Shown one piece after another: positions 1 through 12,864 of a stretch of 64,000 nt of DNA (the stretch's first letter is position 1; every line of letters begins with the position of its first letter). Where the stretch lies: assembly GCA_025716855.1 (NCBI GenBank), contig JAIXMQ010000007.1:558001-622000 (forward strand). The letters are read 5' to 3'. Made by a program: the position numbers and the translations under genes. The notes under the pieces were generated by a model that was given only the letters and a program-made list of their open reading frames with translations, was not told where the DNA came from and ran no database searches. This DNA comes from Pilaira anomala. Taxonomy: Eukaryota; Mucoromycota; Mucoromycetes; Mucorales; Mucoraceae.

Positions 1-6
1 AGAGGT

Positions 7-2939
7 TTATGCAAAAGGAGCGCTGAGAGGATCAATGACCTTACCGAGCTTAGTAAGAACTCTAGGCTTGGTCATCTTTGCAAAGGATTGACGAGTGTTC
101 CATTCGTTACCAACGGGTTGACTAATAGATCTTTCATATTGTTCCATGGACTTGAAGGGGAAAGGAACAGAAGTAACGCGATATTTCTCGGCCTATAAAT
201 TATATTATTAGTATATACATCAGAATTAATATATGGCTAACTATTTTTCTTTTTACCTTTTTATTCAATTTCTCATTGATAATAACATGAGAAAGCTTTG
301 CATCCTTTCTTTGTTCAGCATCAATACCCTTTGTGACCTTAAGAATCTTCTTCTTCTTTTTATTCTTCTTGACACCGGCACCAGCCCAAGCACCCCAACC
401 AGGTAAAGTTAAATCCTCTACTTGGTCACCATCTTCTTTAATCTCGGCCATCTTTTCATCCTCGAATTCAGCAACTACATCATCGTTTGCAAAAGCTCTT
501 GCGACAAGTTCACGTTGACTAAATGATACCTTATCAGAATGAACCATTTGATCATCCTCATCGTCACTACCATCGTCTGATTCTGACTCTGATTCACCCT
601 TGGCGAGCTTTGACTTGGCAATATTTGATGTGGTTTTCTTGTTTTGTTGTTGTTTAGTTTGTTGCTTGGGTGTTGTCTTCTTAGTAGGTTCTTGAGGCTT
701 TACAGTCATGACCTTTGTTAAATCTAATTCGACATCCTCTGTTGTATCTTCAGCAGCAGACTTTTCAGCTTTGGTCTTTTTCATCTTGGATATACTGTGC
801 TCAATACGAGTCTCTGTTTGACCTGAAATTGTCTTGTTTTTGGAGGCCTTCTTGGCAAGACGTGATGTATCAGCTTGAAGCCAAGGATTAGCAGATGCAT
901 CTTCATTTAAATCAGCTAAAGGACTTTGAGTCTTTTTCAAGTTGATATGTGAAGATGTACTTGTTTTATGGGCAGCAGATTGTGCTACTTTTTTAATTTG
1001 ACCCGCCTCGTTGATAGAAACTGTACCTACTTCATTATCAGATGCATTGTCACTATCTTCTTGTTGTTGTGCAGAAGGACCTTTAGGCTTTTTAACTTGT
1101 TTTGCTTTAGCACCAAATGCCATACGACCAGGATTATTAGCCACAACAGAATAATGACCATCTTCCTTTTCCTTTTCATCATCATCACTATCAGCAGCAA
1201 GCCATTCCTTTTCGAATTCAGCTACTTCATTTTTGGTAGCATCTAATTGACGTTGAGCAGCATCTTGCATGAACTTCATGGAAAGTAAGCCCTTCTTGGG
1301 TTGGGTATCTTGAGCAATTTCATCATTTAATTTAGTCAACTGATTGTTCACGTATGTTTCGTCATCTAGTTCAGCTTCGTCACTATCTTCAGATTGATCA
1401 CCGTCAATTCTACGACGTAATTCTTCTCCGCGACGTAACTGTTCCATAATGGCATCACGAGTACCTTCATCTTGTGTACCACGAGCTAAAGCACGCTTGG
1501 CCCATTTACTTGTGTTCTTATGCTTTAAAGACATACGTTCTTCTGCTCTACCCATAGCAGCATCCATCTTATCATGTTCTTCTAATTCATGATCAATTTC
1601 AGCCATATCCTTGATTTGAGAAGTCAATTTATCCTTTTCTTTACGTTGCAACTTTCTGTAACTCTTACTCTTGATCTTCTTGAGTCGCTTGTTCTTAATT
1701 TCGTGACGGAACATGAGCTCACGCATCATACGAAGATCTTTACGCTTAGCTTCAACTTCTTCAATTGTAAGCTTGTTTAATTTCAAGGCTTCAAATTCTT
1801 CTAACTCTTCATCCTTCATACCAGCATCTGCAAGCGCTTGAGAGATTTGTTGTTCAAGTGTGCTCTCAGGTTTGAATTTGCTTACCATGGCAGCACTTGT
1901 CTTGGTCTCTTGAGGTAAGTCATTGTTATCTTGCATGGGGAAAGAAAGATGCTGAGCTTCTCTGTTCATTTTGATAGTAGTTTGCCATTTACTGATCTCC
2001 TCGTTTGCTGCAGCAGATGCGGCAGTACGCTCCATACGGTCTTGAACACGTTTAGGTAATGGAGCATCTAATGCACGACGACTTAAGTTTTTTCCTTTAC
2101 CAGCTAATGTCTCAAGACTAGTCTTTAATGAACCAAATGTTGTTTCGTCATCTACTGTGCTCATTAAATCTTGAAGACTGATCTTTTTGGAAGCATCGTC
2201 ATCGTCACGTACAGGCAAGTTGAATTCGCCTTCCTTGTATGCTTCAGTACGTTCTTTAAGTTGACGCTTTTTAGAAATAGTGTCTTCTTCACCAACACGT
2301 CTACGTTTCTTAGATTCGATGCTGTCGATTAAACTGCTGACTTGGTCATCTAAATTCATATTATCCTCATCATCTTCGGATTCTGAGTCTTCGTCAATGT
2401 TATCAAATCCACGGAATTCATCTTCTTCCTCTTCATTGTTGTTGTTGAGCATTTGATCAAGGTCCATATATCCTTCACCATCTTCATCTGATTCCTCTTC
2501 TTCTTCGTCAGAGTCCTCATTTAAATCAATTTCTCCCTTTGGAATAGCTACCTTCTTTTTCAAATGTTTTTTATCAGAAGACTGTAAAAGTAGTTAGTAC
2601 CTTATATATATATATAAGCTTTTTTTTTTTTTTTACCTTGGTGGATCCTGAAAACTTGTAGCCTTCAAAACGCTCTTCATCAGACTCGTCAAATGCTTCG
2701 TCTGAATCAATTTCCTCATCGTCTTCCTCATCAATTTCACCCGCATCGTATTCTAAATTATCTACTTCATCGAGATCATTGGCTTTACGACGTCCAGGTT
2801 CGTCAACTGCTTCAAATACGTCTCTACTAATCTCTTTACTGACAAAATCATCTTTTTCGGTCTTTTTTGATCCCTTTTTGTGAATAGGTTTCTTTTGAAC
2901 TGGTTTCTTTTGGACGCTTTTCTTTTGTGGGCGAGCCAT
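7..2939 (-). CDS. UTP14: Utp14, small-subunit processome protein
   Basis: Nucleolar component of the U3 snoRNP/SSU processome needed for 18S pre-rRNA maturation; in yeast it activates the Dhr1 helicase. Three exons are read: 2939..2637, 2581..257 and 192..7, all phase 0, giving about 937 residues (yeast is about 900). The first intron carries a TACTAAC branch site. The N-terminal third is rich in Asp/Glu and Ser, the middle is Lys/Arg-rich and helical, and the last exon holds the family's diagnostic C-terminal segment (VPFPFKSMEQYERSISQPVG). The start is the ATG of MARPQKKSVQ, the first in the frame. The intron-extended frame near 200-256 runs into stop and is not coding. The homologue call rests on the C-terminal motif and overall composition. 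Confidence 0.93.
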
Positions 2940-4723
2940 TATTTTTATTGAATCTTGAATAAAAAAAAAAGAGTTGCTAAAGTGTCAAATAAATGAAAAA
3001 AAAATTAAGGTCTCGTTCAAGCCGTGACTGTAGTTTGACGAAAAGCAGTCTTTGTCGATTGTGTTTCCAAATAAAGTGTTGAAAGCAATCAAGGGATTAC
3101 TTCTAACTTAAACTTGGTTTGAAAGAATTATAGCCAGTTTTCTAATAATAATTATGATCATGACAAAAGGTTTCCATAATAATTGGTAATAAACGCGTAT
3201 CGGGGTTTTTGGCAGCATCAAACCTCAAAATATAAGCAAATTTCTAAAAGGTTATATATATATATATATGCATTTGCGAGCAATTCCTTTGCTTTCATTT
3301 TCTACCTTTCATTTTTTGTTGCCAAGGCAAAAAAAATATATGTATTTTTTTCTCTAAACTGTGTAAAGCAGTCTGCTATTAAATTATTTGGCTTATTTTA
3401 TAAACGAAATGGTGCAAATTATTATAATCTCAATAAAACTAGAAAAAAATCTTTACTATCATCATCCAAGTTTAAGAACTATCTTTTTATAATGTATTGC
3501 TTTAAAAAATATTTCCTAACATTGGATATACACTCAGCAAATAGATGGTGCCACAATTATGATTGAGATATATTCTCTTCACCTTTTTTGTTATAAAAAA
3601 ATCTGAGACTTTTGCGGCCTTAAATAGAACGGCCTTAAATAAAGCGAGTACTTGCTTCTTGGTAATTGCATGGAATATTAAAAAATGGTGTTACTGTACT
3701 GTGAAAGCTCTTCCTTTTTTTCTTATTAGTTCTACCATAATATTATTATTGTATATATATTATATTATAGTTATACGCATTTATTTAATTTTTTGCTCCG
3801 CTCATGAATATAACTTTTATGGTAGGTGTGGTCGTGTGTTGTAAAAAGTGCCACTCATCTTACGTCTGCTGTCACACATGTAAAAGAGTTCCATGCAAGA
3901 TACCGCGCTGTAACCAATCACCTTTACTGTTTATTTTAAATTGGGGAACAATACTTTTTAAATGATGAATGAAACAAGTGAAAAAAAACTTATGAAGAGA
4001 GATAAGCAAACTTATATTATTTTCTTAATTTTTATCATTTATTTTTATGGGTTTACAAAGATTTTGACTCGAAAAGATATCTAGAAATAATAATTCAGTA
4101 TTTTAATATATTTAAATACGCATTAGAAAAAAAACATTTATAGATTAGAAAACGGGTGGATATTCATAGGTCAATGCAATGAGTCAGATGTCTGTAAACC
4201 CGTAACTGCGTCTGCTTGGTTTATCTTATTCTATTGGTTTTTACGCGGAAAACAATTGTCTAAATGGGATTTTATTGTTCGGTTATGTTCATATTTGGTG
4301 CAGATTATTTGTTTATGTTACTTTGTTGGCTAAGTCGCTATATTAACGCGTTCATATTTTGTTTTAGTTTTTAACTTTCTCGACTGAGGTAACTACCTCT
4401 TTAAGTATTGTTTATAAACAGAAACAAGCCCGGGGCTGGATCTTTCTTAATAGATAATACAATTCGAAAAAATATACTAAAAATACTAAAAACGTGAGTC
4501 TATGTCTATGCAAACAATAAGCACTTGAGTTCCCAACATTAAAGTATAAGCCATAAAACTATTCCTTTCATATTTTCAAAAAAAAAGTATAAAAGCATGT
4601 CAAACTTCTTTTTTTTTTATAGTAATTATTCATAAGAACAAGTAAGAAAATCTTTTACAATACTTTTATTCTTTTTAATTCATAAATTTATTTATTTTTT
4701 TGGTATTTTAGATTATATTAAAT
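2940..4723. other. Intergenic region, no supported gene
   Basis: About 1.8 kb of AT-rich DNA between the divergent starts of UTP14 and the small gene at 4724. Open frames of 90-130 codons occur but are rich in Phe/Ile/Tyr/Lys runs expected from AT-rich noncoding sequence, and none has splice or domain support. It must contain the promoters of both flanking genes. Confidence 0.6.
4588..4711 (+). promoter_or_regulatory. TATA-like box and probable 5'-UTR intron
   Basis: TATAAAA at 4588-4594 lies 130 bases before the ATG at 4724. Between them is a good intron: GTAAGA donor at 4642 and TTTTAG acceptor ending at 4711, 12 bases before the start codon. The likely arrangement is transcription start near 4615-4625, a short leader exon, a 70-nt intron, then the coding exon. 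Inferred from sequence only. Confidence 0.45.
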
Positions 4724-5122
4724 ATGTCTGCTCCATTTAACGTTACCCAAGCTGTTCTTGATGCTACAGAAACTTGTGAACCTATTTCGTTTCCATTAGA
4801 GCAACTAACTTTAATCGTTGGTGCAGCATGTGCTCCTATTGACGCTATAGATGCTTCTGAAATTTTTTGTCCTTCGTATGAACTAGTTGCTCCAGTAGCT
4901 ACCAGTACTTGTCAATTCCTTATGGAAAACGTTTACACCTTAAATCCTAACTATATTTGTGGGGGTCAATGCGCAGAAGTTGCTACACTTGCTGCTCGTG
5001 GTCTTCCTAATGAAGAAGTTGCTATTTCTGGTTCTGCTTCCACCTTACATCCATTTAATTTTACAATTACTTTCGCTTCACTTCTTGTCGTTGCCTTTAT
5101 GTTCTTTAAACGTAGTCATTAA
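4724..5122 (+). CDS. Small Cys-containing, C-terminally membrane-anchored protein
   Basis: Single-exon 132-residue protein that I do not recognise. It has no N-terminal signal peptide (MSAPFNVTQAVLDATE...). Seven Cys residues are spread through the body, including a CGGQC pair near residue 87. The last about 20 residues are a hydrophobic segment (NFTITFASLLVVAFMFF) ending in KRSH, so it could be a tail-anchored protein. Codon use is less AT-extreme than the flanking DNA, and a TATA box plus leader intron lie upstream, which supports a real and possibly well-expressed gene. If the signal peptide were encoded by an upstream exon I could not find it. It has no close neighbours on either side. 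Confidence 0.6.
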   Translation: MSAPFNVTQAVLDATETCEPISFPLEQLTLIVGAACAPIDAIDASEIFCPSYELVAPVATSTCQFLMENVYTLNPNYICGGQCAEVATLAARGLPNEEVAISGSASTLHPFNFTITFASLLVVAFMFFKRSH

Positions 5123-7938
5123 TTTAAATTTTAAGCAATTACATGTGTGTCTGTATAAAAACTTTTTTTCAGACTAATAAATCGATAATTCTTAAAAAAT
5201 GTCTATTTTTTTTTTTTTTTTTTTTTTTGTTAACCATTGGTACTAACATAATTTAATCTTTGTATTGCGCTCCCAAACACTTTATTCTTGCCAAGCTGCC
5301 TACACTTTAATATACATATACATCTCCCGCAGCTTTTCTTTAGTTGAACTTTTGATTTAGGTGAGAGCGACTTTAACTTTATTAATGATTAAAGCGTACA
5401 AACTCTCTATCTTTCTTAAACAGTTTGTAATGAATAACAATGATTTTTTTTTCACTGTTAAATGAAGTGAAGCTATACGTAAATTTTATAAAGTTGTTCT
5501 TCGGCCATTCTTGATTTTATAAAAAAATCCGTTACGATTTTTCTAACTGAGAGGAACCTCCTCTATAAATGGAACAAAATCGATAGTCTCGAGCTTAGAA
5601 TGCCGCCAGATTTTTATAGTTTAAGATGATATTATTATCAGTTACGTGATTTAGTATATAGCCGGCGAAGACATGCTATAAGTTGCTGTTTACCGAAGCC
5701 AAATCAATACAGGAGCGAATAATATCAAACTAGACAAGAGAAGAAGCAACTTTGAGGCCACGTTTAGACTTTTTTGTATCAGACTACTAATAGTCTTTAC
5801 TTTTTCTGCAAAAGATGCTAATATCTTTTGATAAATTTTCCACAGAATTTTCGTAAAATGTTATTGACATTTCGCAAAAGAGCACTTGTGCTACTGATTA
5901 CCATGACTTGCATACCGATAAGCAGGTCTTGATATCTTCTTCTTTTTAGGCAGTTTATATCAAGGCTCTGAACTATATATATATTAATATTTCAAATGGT
6001 AGAGTGTTATTCAAATGTTTTGAAGACATTTTTACTTTTTTTTTTTTTTAGAAAAAAGCGTGGTGTGAAAGAAAAGAGATAAAATAATTGCTTTTTTGTA
6101 ATTAGTTCTATTACTTATATCATTAAATCTTGTTTCTGAGATATTTTTACCAGAGAGATTCATTGTCTAATAACTTTTAATAATAAATATCTCTTTCTGA
6201 ATATTTCGAGAATATAACGGGATATATGTTTAATCTGACTGATCAACAATATTCACATTATTTTCTGACACCTTGTTGATGGTATGATGACTTTTTCTTA
6301 CTTTCTTTTTATCTTGTATTGAGAATCTGATGATCAACATGCTCCTGAAATATTGCCTGTTTCCCTTATATCTATATAGAATCCTTTTATTTTTTAGTTG
6401 AACGGTTTGCTTTTTCTCTGAGCTACATAACCTCATAATCTAAATAATATTTGCAACTTTCTTAATTGAGAATAGTTAAGTTTCACTTCCCAAGCCTTTT
6501 GATGCAAAAATGAATTAAAAAAGTAAAGAGCAAACTTGAAAAACATCTCGCACTACACAGTATAGATCATCGGAAAGTTACCGTTTAAGTTATCTAGATA
6601 TGTGAGTTAAAGTGAAAAGTGTTACAGTTGTATATGTAGTTACATTATGTTTTTTCTTGTACAGATATTAAATATGTTTATTACGGTTCTTTGTAGTGTG
6701 TATATATCTGCTAGATCTGTGTTTTCTATGTATTATATAGTACCCGGAACAAATATTTAAATTATGTTACTTTTACCCAAGCAAATTGATGCTTATACCA
6801 CTGTGATGATAATTGAAAATAAAACAATGACCAATCGGCAGAAACCAACTGAGGTCAAATCCGTGTACATATTAATCATACGTAGAAACACGTTTCTACT
6901 TTCAGCACTTGAGCTCAACAATATATTAGATTTATCTTAACTTTATCTTATATTCACTATCTTGAGAAGTACAGAAGAACGAGGAAACGTAACAGTTTGT
7001 CTGGAACTCCAAACAACATGTTGTTAGAGATCAAGATGTTGTAAAGTAAATAAAAAGAAAGAGGAAAGAACGTAAGATTGATAAGCTCTTTTACGCGTGA
7101 GCACCAGGTTTTGAGTTGACCAACTATGTTTTTATAGGAAAAATGAGAAAAAAAAGAGATTTATAACTAAAAGGTATAATAAGAAAAAAAGGATTTACAG
7201 GGAATTAAATAAAATATAAAATAAAAATAATTCAAGGGATTTTAATAAAAAATCCGTTTAGATATAAAATATATAAGTTAGATAAAGGTAAAAATAAGAT
7301 ATTCTTTGAAATCATGTTATTTGGGAGGGTATTCATATTAAAGAGCATTGGTTAAATGTCCTTCGATGTCTGTATGTAGGGCTCCTTAATATCTTTGTCA
7401 TCTTTGTTAACATTTAAAATAAAAAGAAATAATTTTGAATCTAAAGCTATGTAATATGTATGTTGATAATAATCTAAGATGTTCTATAATTCTGTCATCT
7501 TGTCGTTTTCTTTTTGATAATGATCTTGATGTTGTGTAATATGAGAGATTCTCAGCTAAAAATAATATCATGTTAACAGAATCTAATTGACTTAAATAAA
7601 TTGTTGTTTTGAAAGAACGGGTAAAATAAAAGGAAGATAGAAAGATAAACTAAAAAAGAAAAAAAAAAGGCAAACAGCTTTGAAAGTGAAAATAGAATAA
7701 AGGGAACTGATGATAGTAAAGAAAGGGGATTGGGAATAATAACTTGTCATTAAACTAAAAGTATTAATGCTAACGTTCAAAAGGTAATTGTAGAAAATTA
7801 AGGTACGAGAATCTGACAATAAAAATATTAAAAAGTGTAAAATTGAATTTGATGTCAATATAAAATAAATAAGAGCATGAAAAACGGCAAAAATAAATAC
7901 AAACTCCTCTAAAAATCGAAAAAATGACAAAAAGAACA
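5123..7938. other. Intergenic region, no supported gene
   Basis: About 2.8 kb of very AT-rich DNA with short homopolymers. Open frames are short and low-complexity. I see no splice-connected coding sequence, RNA gene or repeat element here. Confidence 0.55.
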
Positions 7939-8011
7939 TGAGAAATAAGAGAATCGAACTCTTGACCTTCAGATTTGGAATCTGACGCTCTACCAATTGA
8001 GCCAATCTCCC
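7939..8011 (-). tRNA. tRNA-Trp (anticodon CCA)
   Basis: On the minus strand the sequence from 8011 to 7939 folds as a 73-nt cloverleaf. The acceptor stem is GGGAGAT/ATTTCTC (two G-U pairs), the D stem is GCTC/GAGC, and the anticodon stem is TCAGA/TCTGA with loop TTCCAAA, so the anticodon is CCA. A five-base variable loop, T arm AAGAG-TTCGATT-CTCTT and discriminator A follow. There is no intron. B-box GTTCGATTC is present. Confidence 0.95.
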
Positions 8012-8492
8012 AATACATTTTGAGAAAAAAAATAATATAAAAACCAAGACTAAATAAAATTAGTCACGTGATATACACGTGGACAATGTATGACTTTGGC
8101 CAATCATAAACTGATTAAAGCTCCAAGAGCTACTCTAGTTGTTACACATTAAGGGGAACAAGTATGCGACTTCTTGGATTTAATGGTAATACATTTTTTT
8201 GGCGGGAAAAACATAAATTTAGCTGTCTTACACAAAAAGATGATTGAAAACAATAATATTTTTGTATGTGTATATAAAAAAAAAAGGGAGCATCGCGTTT
8301 GTATTATTCAAGGTTTATTATCGAAACTTTATGAACAAGAAACGAAGTTATATTTATGAAATAATTTATTATGTGTAAAAAGAAACGTAATTTTGTAGTA
8401 GATGATAAATAAAATGTACATTTAATAAATACAAGTAATACATTGAATCATATATCAATATGTTGTAATTAATATATTATATAAGAGAAGGG
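8012..8492. other. Intergenic region
   Basis: Short AT-rich spacer between the tRNA-Trp 5' flank and the 3' end of the seven-transmembrane gene. A CACGTG-type E-box-like string occurs near 8065-8080 (gtcacgtgatatacacgtgg, two CACGTG/ACACGTGG strings). No gene seen. Confidence 0.4.
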
Positions 8493-9290
8493 TTATAGTT
8501 TTGTTAATGATTTACGGCTATCATGAGATTCTTGAAGAGAAGGAGAAAAATAATTGCTATCTCCAGAGGTTCTGTCTTCTCGTTTTGCTGTTTGAATATT
8601 TTGGGGGGTATTGGAGTCTATTGGATAAGGGGTTGATGAGGTATCTGAAGCACTGTTTTTAAAACTGTTACGAAATGTATGTATCTGTTGCTGTTGTTGA
8701 ATATCATTTATCGCCATTGTCTCAATATCACTTTCGTTCGAATGAAAATTGAACTCAAAAGTCTTTGATTGACCTTTATGACTTGAAAGTTCTGGATTCG
8801 ATTCACGATTATTTGTAGAGTGTTCCATGTTGAGTCTTTTACTACCTGAATGTGAAGTCACCTTTTTCAAAAAGGTAAATTTTTCGGGTTAGAAAAAAAA
8901 AACGTGGACAAAAAAAGTAAATATTTATTATAGTTACCCAATGAATTGTGGTGACATTAATGGTAACATCAACAGTACAACAAGTCAAACAGACCAAACC
9001 TCTTTCTCTACCTTCAAACATGACTAGAGAAAAGACGTTGGCAAAAGAAGCTACAAGACATACAACTGAAGCAATCATGGTACGTAACGCTACTTCATTC
9101 AATCTTGATGCTTTCCAGTTTATTTTTTTTGATCCAGAACCAAGTTTCAATAAAGGACGAATGAAAAAAATTGTCATATAAAGATTAATCAACTAAAAAG
9201 AGTTCATGTTAGCAACACATAAAATTATATAGCCTTATTTAATCATGCTTACAAAGTCGTAAATCTAGTATAGAGTGCAAATGTTAGGTA

Positions 9291-9346
<56 letters not shown>

Positions 9347-10074
9347 GTGGCAACAAGAAAGCTTACCAAAAGCGGTAGTGATGCAACTGGCTCCAGCCCA
9401 ATGATGCAGATACCAGCTGCGTCTATTTCAGCAATATGAAAGATAATCTATTCATAAAATTATGAGTAAAAGTAGTAATAATAATAAAGGAGAGTCTATA
9501 TATCATTATTGCAGATCTTTTTATTTCTCATACCATAAGTGTGAAAATAGCGATATATGGTGTCATTAAAATTAGGTGAAATTTATATGCTTTTGATTTC
9601 CATCGTGTAGTTCTAATTGATGATACAACATAGACCTTTTCAATTAACCTGAATTAATATGTATGTTAGAAAGGCTAGACAAAAAACATGTCATAGATAT
9701 ATAGTCTCTACCAGGCAAAAATAGCTATTTTGGTTCCAGAATAAAATATATCGCACACCATAATTGATAAAAGACAAGATGTATAATTTCCTATAGCAAA
9801 AAATATAATATAATGAATTTACTTATAGGATTATCATATTCAAGTCTTGCTTACGATTGTTAGTTGTAACTAGCAATGTACTAATCGTTGTAAATGACCA
9901 AGAGAATAAATATAGAGTTAAAATTAACCATCGAGAATAAGTAAGATATCTAAAATGAACATTAAAGGTTTTTATTCCAAATAATAAAGAAATTAAAGAG
10001 ATTGAAAATAATGAAACAATTTTTGCGGCAATTTCAGGACCATCGGGTTGAGAAGATTGCCCAACAAATTCCAT
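8493..10074 (-). CDS. Orphan seven-transmembrane (GPCR-like) protein
   Basis: Seven exons join in frame: 10074..9855, 9790..9712, 9648..9534, 9447..9367, 9264..9253, 9192..8938 and 8861..8493, giving about 376 residues. Seven hydrophobic segments are visible, e.g. VSLFSISLISLLFGI (TM1), LILTLYLFSWSFTT (TM2), VCDIFYSGTKIAIFAW (TM3), LPLLIYDFLINLYMT (TM5) and MIASVVCLVASFANVFSLV (TM6). A roughly 120-residue Ser/Asn/Gln-rich cytoplasmic-type tail follows. The N-terminus is short, without a signal peptide. The fifth exon is only 12 nt (IYDF) and phase 0 on both sides. The layout suggests a G-protein-coupled-receptor-like plasma-membrane sensor, but I see no motif tying it to a named fungal receptor class. 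The last 3' splice site (AAAAAG|GTGACT) is the least certain junction. Confidence 0.75.
9293..9344. repeat. Poly-T tract (A52 in the gene's sense)
   Basis: About 52 consecutive T on the plus strand, inside the intron that precedes the 12-nt microexon of the seven-transmembrane gene. Length in the assembly may be unreliable. Confidence 0.9.
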
Positions 10075-11305
10075 AATTCAAAAAAAAAGAAGAAAAAGTT
10101 ATAAAGAAGAAAAAGAAAAAGATCCACTCTAATCTTCAAATGTCAACTAAATAATAAATTGCCCCTTGATTTTGTATCGTTTATTATCATACTAACACTC
10201 TTATTTTTACTCCTTTTTAAGTTTAGGCGTTTTCTTCTTTTCTTATATTCTTAAAAACTTAGGATCGTCATCTATGACAGCAACAGATAATCCATGAAAA
10301 ATGTATACAGGTCAGTCAAACAAAAAGTTGCTTTAGAACTTGCGGTTTAATTCGATATTTTGGAATGTATTACATTCTATTTCCGTCTCTCTTTCGGAAA
10401 GCTATTGTTTGTTTTCTTTTCCGACCAGGCAGAGGTAGCACAAACTTAAAAATCGACTCTTTTAAATCTCAAGAAATCGTCAAGAGAGAAAGTGAGCTGA
10501 TAACCTCGTTTTCTCCTTGATTTCTGATTTAAATGGAAGACTCCATTAAAGTATACAAAATCTCGTTTTACTAATTTAATATATCAGCAGTATAACGTCT
10601 GTTATGACTTTTTTTACTTTATACTTTGTCAATCAAATGCTGGTGCTACCTACATCCCTCTTTCTCTCTCCCCATCCCTCCTCCCCGTAAAATATGTAGT
10701 GTAACAGAGTTTGTTTTTTAAAGTCTTCTTACCAATTTATTGGTCAAAGACCTTTTTTACTTCAATTTATTGGTTTTAATTAATACTGTTTGCACGAATC
10801 CGTTGATGGAGAGAGAGAATCGGTTTTATTCAGAGTTACACACATGCACGTTCTGAAGAGTATTTTATGTGGATCGAATAAATTTATTTCCTGGTAAAAT
10901 CTTCAAATAATACGCCTCTCCTTCCTCTTACTTGCCAGAAAAAAAATAAAAGATACCGCATGCGCCTTTTATAGAACGTATATTATTGAAACAAAAACTT
11001 GCATGATAAAAAGTTGCATTTTTCAAGTCTAATTCTTATTTAAAAAATGCTTGTTTTGATGGCTCTTCTCGTATAATGTTACATCTATAATGCCTAGCTA
11101 TATCTTTCTCTTCTCAGCAATACTGATAGCATATACTTCCTGATCTTCTTACACTCACATCCCCTTGTTCTATTATTAAACCAAGGAGCTCTTCTATTGT
11201 ATTATCCGGCAATAAGAACGATAAAGTACGCGAGTCATATGTAATTCGTTTTTTATTGAGTAGCAAATTTTTTAAACTTTTCTAATGTACCTCCTTTTCT
11301 ACCAA

Positions 11306-11349
<44 letters not shown>

Positions 11350-12740
11350 AACAATTGACGTTGAAGGTGGCGGTGTCATGGTAAGTCTGATTGATTTTAT
11401 TTTTTTGTTAATTTTAACCTGCTACAGAAATTGAAAAAAAAGGTGTATCATACATATGATTTTTAAAAGTCATCATCTGATTATTTGACATGTTCATGCC
11501 CACTTTTTTACCTAGCTAAAAATTAGTTTTGATAAACATTTAAGTAATAGAGAATATTTTTGTTATTGTCTTTAGTATTGACAAAAGCTCCCCTTGCGAT
11601 AATCAGAAGAAATTCTGAGACGATCATTGTAAAAATAATCCAATAAACAAAATTTATGGACAAGAAAAAGCTTCTTATATGTATCTACATATATAATCCT
11701 TTTTAGTATTTTATCTGCCTTATCGTATAAAATTTTTGCATGTTTGCCAAATTTTATAGGTTTAGTTACGTGTTATTACTTTTCTTTTTCTCAATTACAT
11801 TTTATTTAAAGAATTGACAACTAATTCTAAAATATGTTTTGAAATTTACAAGATTCAAATAGAACTAATCTATCTTGTATTTTATATTTGTAAAAACTGA
11901 GTAGGAGAGTGTTTAAAAAGTATGGATGGTGCTGTCTTCTTAGCGCTATCCAGCTCCTTTTTATTTCCTGCAATTTTTTCAAGTTATCAAAGATATGTGA
12001 AGAGGAAGGTATTTTCTAGACATGCAATATAAAGGTTGAAGGTACGGTTTTTTTTTAAAAATATAACTACAAATATCATTATTTTAGTTTAAGTCATCTC
12101 TTGGTTATTTCTATACAAGTAGTATATTATAATAATGTATTTTGTTTATTACTTCATTTGTCTTTAAAAGTATTTTGTAACAATTTATTTTATCTTCAGA
12201 ATACTAGCACGCTTTGGTTTTTGATAAAAAACGTTTACATGTATATTTGTTCAGGAATGTAATCTTTTATTACAAATTGTTACTTACTAGCCACCTCAAA
12301 AAAAAAAAGAGCTGAGGATAATCCAAATCATCGGTTTCATCTTAATGAAAGGTATTAATAAAGGGTAAATAGCAATTACTGCTTTACATAAATGAAGATG
12401 TCAACTGTTTGACACATGCTCAAAAGAGAGAACCAAAAACTACATCCTTGGGGGTAGCTTGTAATCCAAATTAAAAACACTAGGGAGGTAATGAAAGTGT
12501 TATTCATAATATATTTATCATATCATTTTGTACCTTTTTATAGAAGTTAGCGTATAATCTTACCGTAGACGCTCAACTTGCTGAGATGTTTGTGAAGTAA
12601 AATGATCTACATAGAAAAGAATAGCCACGATTTATTAAAAAATAAGAAGTTCGCTATTTGATATGATATTTCATTGTTTAAACCAATCTTATTTATTTTC
12701 AGAGGTTAAAAAATCCACTTAATTATCGAATATCTAGAAT
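10075..12740. other. Intergenic region, no supported gene
   Basis: About 2.7 kb upstream of the seven-transmembrane gene. It contains a poly-T of 37 bases at 11310-11346 and CT-rich stretches near 10660-10690. On the minus strand two short coding-like pieces flank the poly-T (MTPPPSTSIVSK..., then VIGRKGGTLEKFKKFATQ), but the homopolymer puts them out of frame. I do not call a gene. Confidence 0.5.
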
Positions 12741-12864
12741 ACCTAAATTCTTTTAAGCTTTGACGAGTAATATTGAAGTAGTGAAATAAATTGTTTGTTA
12801 CCACCTGTCTGTATTGCTTTATTTTGATTGGAAACAGGCCCAGATTTCTTACCAATATAAAAAT

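Noticed and set aside
3183..3844. Two plus-strand frames of 127 and 93 codons
   Set aside because: Composition is that of AT-rich noncoding DNA (Phe/Tyr/Ile/Lys runs), with no splice continuity and no motif.
7592..8047. Open frames across the tRNA, including text like GRLAQLVERQIPNLKVKSSIL
   Set aside because: This is the well-known spurious translation of a tRNA gene; the tRNA-Trp cloverleaf at 7939-8011 explains it.
11262..11382. Minus-strand small frame MTPPPSTSIVSK + poly-Lys + VIGRKGGTLEKFKKFATQ
   Set aside because: The 37-base homopolymer puts the two halves out of frame by one, and there is no supporting exon. It could be real if the run length is misassembled, but I cannot support it.
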